From contig CAMZAI010000099.1 of NCBI GenBank assembly GCA_947304065.1, positions 1-10,046 of the forward strand: a stretch of 10,046 nt of DNA. Reading direction: 5' to 3'. Positions 7,674 to 10,046 of this stretch are shown in pieces (position 1 is the first letter of the stretch; each line of letters opens with the position of its first letter). The notes under the pieces are model-generated. The model had not been told where the DNA came from and ran no database searches. It saw only the letters and a list, made by a program, of their open reading frames with translations. Source of the DNA: an uncultured Clostridia bacterium. Lineage in GTDB: Bacteria > Bacillota > Clostridia > Lachnospirales > Lachnospiraceae. Position numbers and translations under genes: made by a program.

Positions 7674-7697
7674 AGGGACTGTCTCACGACAGTCCCT
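7674..7697 (-). repeat. 10-bp perfect hairpin 8 nt after acpP
   Basis: AGGGACTGTC (7674-7683) and GACAGTCCCT (7688-7697) pair perfectly around a 4-nt loop that reads GTGA on the minus strand, a GNRA tetraloop known to stabilise RNA hairpins. The stem is terminator-like in strength, but the following bases (TTCGC) are not a T-run, so full intrinsic termination is unlikely. Possible roles are protection of the acpP mRNA 3' end, partial attenuation before rnc, or a processing site. GGGACTGTC-type palindromes may also be dispersed repeats in Clostridia genomes, which I cannot check. Confidence 0.65.
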
Positions 7698-7705
7698 AAA
7701 TAATT

Positions 7706-7936
7706 TTAGTTTATAGCATTTTTGATCTGCTCGACTGCATCTGAAACCGTAACAATTCTTTCGGCATCCTCGTTCGCGATCTCAATATCGAATTCCTCTT
7801 CGATCGCCATGATGATCTGGAAAATATCGAGCGAATCGGCACCGAGATCGTCAACGAATGTCGTATCCATCGTAATGCTCTCGGCATCCACCTGAAGTAC
7901 CTCACTTATAATGCCCTGTAATTTCTCAAATTCCAT
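7706..7936 (-). CDS. acpP: Acyl carrier protein
   Basis: Small acidic carrier of growing acyl chains in type II fatty-acid synthesis; also an acyl source for phospholipid synthesis through PlsX. The 76 residues are typical in length. The phosphopantetheine attachment serine is S35 in the motif LGADSLDIF (31-39), followed by an acidic helix II (MAIEEEFDIEI, 43-53) and EDAERIVTVSDAV (56-68) in helix III. It sits 14 nt after plsX, the enzyme that consumes its acyl form, and before rnc, as in Bacillus. A GGGGG run at 7942-7946 serves as a modest SD. The adjacent PlsX and the primary-metabolism context favour the fatty-acid ACP over a secondary-metabolite carrier. A good part of acpP expression may be set by the hairpin just after its stop. 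Confidence 0.95.
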   Translation of the reverse strand: MEFEKLQGIISEVLQVDAESITMDTTFVDDLGADSLDIFQIIMAIEEEFDIEIANEDAERIVTVSDAVEQIKNAIN

Positions 7937-7950
7937 AACTAGCCCCCAGT

Positions 7951-8958
7951 CTATTCTTGTAGAATATTTCTTTTTATTTTATCGCTGATCTTTGCGTCAG
8001 CAAACTTTATACATTGTATAATGGAGTTTTTGATCTCGATGCTCTTCGAACTGCCGTGAGTCTTTACGACAAGTCCGTTAAGTCCGAGCATCGGTGCTCC
8101 TCCGTATTCGGAAGTGCTGAAGCCCTTCAGCGTTTTCTTTAACTGAGGCTTCACCATCAAAGCGCCGAGCGATGATATCGGAGTGGCCGTCATGGCCTCT
8201 TTGATCTTGGTGATCAGTGCACCCGCAACGCCTTCGTACATCTTCAGTATAACATTGCCGGTGAAAGCTTCGCAAACAATTACGTCAGCGTCCCCGTAAG
8301 GTATCTGTCTGGCTTCGATGCTGCCTACGAAGTTAATGTCCGGACAAGCCTTGAGCATCGGATAGGTTTCTTTGACAAGGGCGTTGCCCTTCTCTTCCTC
8401 TACACCGATATTCACGATCGCGACTCTGGGATTCTGAACGCCCATGACGTGCTCCATATAAATGGAACCCATCTTCGCGAACTGTACCAGATGCGACGCT
8501 CTCGCGTCAACATTCGCTCCGCAGTCGATCAGAAGCGAACATCCGGTGACCGTAGGAATCAAAGGTGCAAGCGGCGTACGCTCGATCCCCTTTATCCTGC
8601 CGGCTATCAGCTGCGCACCGACCAGTACGGCTCCGGTGCTTCCTGCCGAAACAAAGGCTGAAGCTTCGCCTGTTTTAATAAGGTTCAGGCCAATGACAAT
8701 CGATGAATCCTTCTTTCGCCGGATAGCCATGACTGGCGCCTCGTCATTCGTAATGACTTCGGAGGCTTCGACGATCTCAATCCTGCTTTTATCATAGTTC
8801 AGGCCCGAAAGCTCGGCAGTGATCGCATCAGTATTTCCGACAAGAAAGCACTTGAGATTGTCTTTTTCATTAACTGCCTCGACAACGCCTTTTACCACTT
8901 CGGAAGGGGCGTTGTCACCGCCCATGGCGTCAACGGCAACACAGACTGTTTCACTCAT
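7951..8958 (-). CDS. plsX: Phosphate acyltransferase PlsX
   Basis: Acyl-ACP:phosphate acyltransferase. It makes acyl-phosphate, which PlsY uses to acylate glycerol-3-phosphate, the first step of phospholipid synthesis in most Gram-positives; it is a peripheral membrane enzyme. 335 residues, normal length. Family blocks: VAVDAMGGDNAP (7-18), FVSAGSTGAVL (102-112), LLIDCGANVDA (142-152), CEAFTGNVILK (229-239), EYGGAPMLGLNG (284-295) and HGSSKS (301-306). No clear SD precedes ATG 8958; the nearest GAAAGG is about 17 nt away, so initiation may be inefficient or leader-dependent. It is followed by acpP after 14 nt. In Bacillus fabD and fabG lie between them, but not here. A candidate promoter is at 9001-9029. 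Confidence 0.97.
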   Translation of the reverse strand: MSETVCVAVDAMGGDNAPSEVVKGVVEAVNEKDNLKCFLVGNTDAITAELSGLNYDKSRIEIVEASEVITNDEAPVMAIRRKKDSSIVIGLNLIKTGEASAFVSAGSTGAVLVGAQLIAGRIKGIERTPLAPLIPTVTGCSLLIDCGANVDARASHLVQFAKMGSIYMEHVMGVQNPRVAIVNIGVEEEKGNALVKETYPMLKACPDINFVGSIEARQIPYGDADVIVCEAFTGNVILKMYEGVAGALITKIKEAMTATPISSLGALMVKPQLKKTLKGFSTSEYGGAPMLGLNGLVVKTHGSSKSIEIKNSIIQCIKFADAKISDKIKRNILQE

Positions 8959-9000
8959 GCTCTGCTGTCTTTTAACCTTTCATTCTGTATTTTCATTTAA

Positions 9001-9029
9001 ATGATAAACTATCAAAATTAAAAAATCAA
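9001..9029 (-). promoter_or_regulatory. Candidate sigma-A promoter of plsX-acpP with a dyad over the -10 box
   Basis: On the minus strand TTGATT (9024-9029) and TATCAT (9001-9006) are 17 bp apart; the -10 matches 5 of 6 and the -35 4 of 6. The expected start is near 8994, about 36 nt before plsX. TGATA and TATCA (9002-9006 and 9010-9014) form a small dyad that overlaps the -10 and spacer, where a repressor could sit. I do not find a clear FapR site. The rest of the 112-nt cheR-plsX gap holds only a weak GC-rich stem around 9042-9057 with no T-run, so cheR lacks an obvious terminator. Confidence 0.55.
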
Positions 9030-9070
9030 CACATTATTTATGCCCCCGGAAAAGGGCCTGAAAAGCCGCA

Positions 9071-9844
9071 TCAAACCTTCTTATAGAAGAATGATGAGAT
9101 CGTGTCGAAGCCGTACTGCTGAGGCTGTATGATCTGCTCTGTACTGCCGAGGAAAAGGATGGCGCCGGGCTTTAACGAGGCGTTGTACTTCTTATAGATC
9201 TCTGCCTTAGCTTCCTCGGTAAAGTAAATCAGAACGTTTCTGCATACGATCAGGTCGAGGTTGTTCGGATAAGGATCGCGAAGCAGGTTGTGCTCCTTGA
9301 ACTCAATGCACTTCTTGAGCTCGGGATCGATCTGGAAAGCGGTATCCGATATCTTCTGGAAATACTTTTTCTTCAGCTCGTCTGGAAGACCCTTGATGCT
9401 CTTGTCGTTATAGAGACCGGACCTTGCGTGATCGAGTACCTGCTTGTCGATATCGGTCGCAATGATCTTGATCCTGGTGATCGGAACATGCTTTAACAGA
9501 AGCATGGCAAGCGAATAAGGCTCATCGCCCGTAGAGCATGCTGCGCTCCATATCTTGATCGAAGGAAGCTTTACCAGATCCGGAATAACCTTATCTTCAA
9601 GGATCTTCCACTGCTCGGGATTTCTCCAGAACTCCGATACATTGATCGTAAGGTACGCAACGAACTCATCGAACTTCTCTTTATTCGTCTTGATCAGGTT
9701 GACAAATTCCGCGTAGGACTTGCACTGGTTCCTCGAGATAAGCGTGTCGATCCTGCGCTTCATCTGCGCTTCTTTGTATGCGTTCAGGTCGATCTTGGTC
9801 AATGCAAATATCTGTGTCTTAAAATACTCGTAATTATCAGCCAT
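9071..9844 (-). CDS. cheR: CheR-type chemotaxis protein methyltransferase
   Basis: SAM-dependent O-methyltransferase that methylates glutamates of chemoreceptors, the adaptation step of chemotaxis. The start chosen is ATG 9844, giving 257 residues: GAGGAG at 9851-9856 lies 6 nt before it, whereas the in-frame ATG at 9877 (11 residues longer) is upstream of this SD. The CheR helical N-domain covers about 1-70 and ends in LTINVSEFWRNPEQW (65-79). The SAM-binding region shows WSAACSTGDEPYSLAM (99-114), then IIATDIDKQVLDHAR (127-141), the CRNVLIYF motif (201-208) and FLGSTE (231-236). It is a single-domain CheR without TPR or CheB fusion. No other chemotaxis gene is visible near it. CheR and plsX are separate by function and by promoter. 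Confidence 0.93.
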   Translation of the reverse strand: MADNYEYFKTQIFALTKIDLNAYKEAQMKRRIDTLISRNQCKSYAEFVNLIKTNKEKFDEFVAYLTINVSEFWRNPEQWKILEDKVIPDLVKLPSIKIWSAACSTGDEPYSLAMLLLKHVPITRIKIIATDIDKQVLDHARSGLYNDKSIKGLPDELKKKYFQKISDTAFQIDPELKKCIEFKEHNLLRDPYPNNLDLIVCRNVLIYFTEEAKAEIYKKYNASLKPGAILFLGSTEQIIQPQQYGFDTISSFFYKKV

Positions 9845-9850
9845 TATATA

Positions 9851-9856
9851 CTCCTC
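9851..9856 (-). promoter_or_regulatory. Shine-Dalgarno site that fixes the cheR start
   Basis: The minus strand reads AGAGAGGAGTATATAATG; GAGGAG is 6 nt before the ATG at 9842-9844. The alternative in-frame ATG at 9877 falls at or upstream of the predicted transcription start (about 9873) of the promoter at 9880-9907, so it would not even be in the mRNA. This supports the 257-residue protein. Confidence 0.85.
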
Positions 9857-9879
9857 TCTGTTTCTCAATCTATACACTT

Positions 9880-9907
9880 ACTATAACACATACTCTTGCT
9901 TTGGCAA
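9880..9907 (-). promoter_or_regulatory. Sigma-A promoter of cheR with extended -10
   Basis: On the minus strand TTGCCA (9902-9907) and TATAGT (9880-9885) are separated by 16 bp; both match 5 of 6 consensus bases, and TGT before the -10 makes an extended -10 element. The expected start, about 9873, gives a leader of roughly 29 nt. The sequence is a vegetative promoter; I see no sigma-D (FliA) type -35 TAAA / -10 GCCGATAA pattern, which would be expected for many late motility genes. A small dyad CTTGC/GCAAG (9895-9908) covers the -35. Confidence 0.7.
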
Positions 9908-9909
9908 GT

Positions 9910-9924
9910 GAATTTCTGAAATTC
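9910..9924. promoter_or_regulatory. Perfect 15-bp palindrome upstream of the cheR promoter, CodY-like
   Basis: GAATTTCTGAAATTC has 7-bp arms around one central T and begins 2 bp upstream of the -35 box of cheR. It matches 11 of 15 positions of the published CodY box AATTTTCWGAAAATT, including the whole core TTTCWGAAA. CodY is the branched-chain amino-acid and GTP sensing regulator of Firmicutes. The palindrome is seen directly; binding by CodY is inference. Confidence 0.5.
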
Positions 9925-9973
9925 TTTATAAAAATTTCTAAATCATGTAATTGTCACCTGCCACCAGAAAATG

Positions 9974-10002
9974 AAAAACCCCTGCCGGATACCGACAGGG
10001 GT
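9974..10002 (-). terminator. Intrinsic terminator of the gene entering from the right edge
   Basis: ACCCCTGCCGG (9978-9988) and CCGACAGGGGT (9992-10002) make an 11-bp stem with a 3-nt loop; the single mismatch becomes a G-U wobble in the minus-strand RNA. On the minus strand the stem runs into TTTTTCATTTT, a proper U-tract. It therefore ends a minus-strand transcript from beyond the window and insulates cheR from it. No U-tract follows on the plus strand. Confidence 0.9.
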
Positions 10003-10033
10003 GTAAATGTTGAAATATAATATTAGGAAAAGA

Positions 10034-10046
10034 TCAGTTCTCCTCA
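10034..10046 (-). CDS. Possible 3' end of an unidentified gene
   Basis: The terminator implies a minus-strand gene just upstream. On the minus strand one frame reads Glu-Glu-Asn-stop, with the TGA at 10034-10036; another frame has TGA at the very edge (10044-10046). Too few codons are visible to choose a frame or name a product. The coding end itself is therefore only probable. Confidence 0.2.

Noticed and set aside
7674..7697. The acpP-rnc hairpin as an intrinsic terminator
   Set aside because: On the minus strand the stem is followed by TTCGC and on the plus strand by AAATAATTTT, so neither side has a proper T-run directly after the stem.
9035..9065. GC-rich stretch after cheR as a terminator
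   Set aside because: Only a weak stem with G-T pairs (about 9042-9057) can be drawn and it is followed by ATAAATAATG on the minus strand, not a T-run.
9845..9877. Longer cheR form starting at 9877
   Set aside because: The extra 11 residues are encoded over the SD and the probable transcription start, and CheR proteins do not need them.

Overview
The window is a housekeeping stretch of a Clostridia-type Firmicute, probably Lachnospiraceae-like. That placement rests on the conserved gene order, an FtsY without an acidic N-terminal domain, the YlxM protein, strong Shine-Dalgarno (SD) sites and A/T-rich sigma-A promoters; it is inference and not a phylogenetic result. All recognised genes are on the minus strand, so transcription runs from high to low coordinates. 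No mobile element, CRISPR array, tRNA or rRNA is visible.

In transcription order: (1) At the right edge (9974-10046) there is an intrinsic terminator of a gene lying almost wholly outside the window. (2) Next comes cheR (chemotaxis receptor methyltransferase) with its own promoter and a perfect 15-bp palindrome just upstream of the -35 box. (3) plsX and acpP (phospholipid and fatty-acid synthesis) follow a candidate promoter at 9001-9029. (4) A spacer with two perfect hairpins leads into rnc (RNase III), smc (chromosome condensation) and ftsY (SRP receptor), which are tightly packed or overlapping. (5) A fully consensus sigma-A promoter lies directly after ftsY. Its predicted transcript starts with a 9-bp stem-loop and encodes ylxM, ffh (SRP GTPase), rpsP (ribosomal protein bS16) and khpA (KH-domain RNA chaperone), the last cut by the left edge.

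The order plsX...acpP-rnc-smc-ftsY-ylxM-ffh-rpsP-khpA matches the classical Firmicutes cluster known from Bacillus subtilis, but fabD and fabG are absent between plsX and acpP, and cheR stands upstream of plsX. The genes join membrane lipid synthesis, RNA processing, chromosome segregation, co-translational protein targeting and ribosome assembly, all growth-linked functions.

I see no undescribed protein system here. The interesting signals are in the spacers: the ylxM promoter with its 5' hairpin, the paired hairpins between acpP and rnc, and the CodY-like palindrome at cheR. Two coding starts (rpsP and cheR) are best placed downstream of the longest open frame because the SD sequences demand it.
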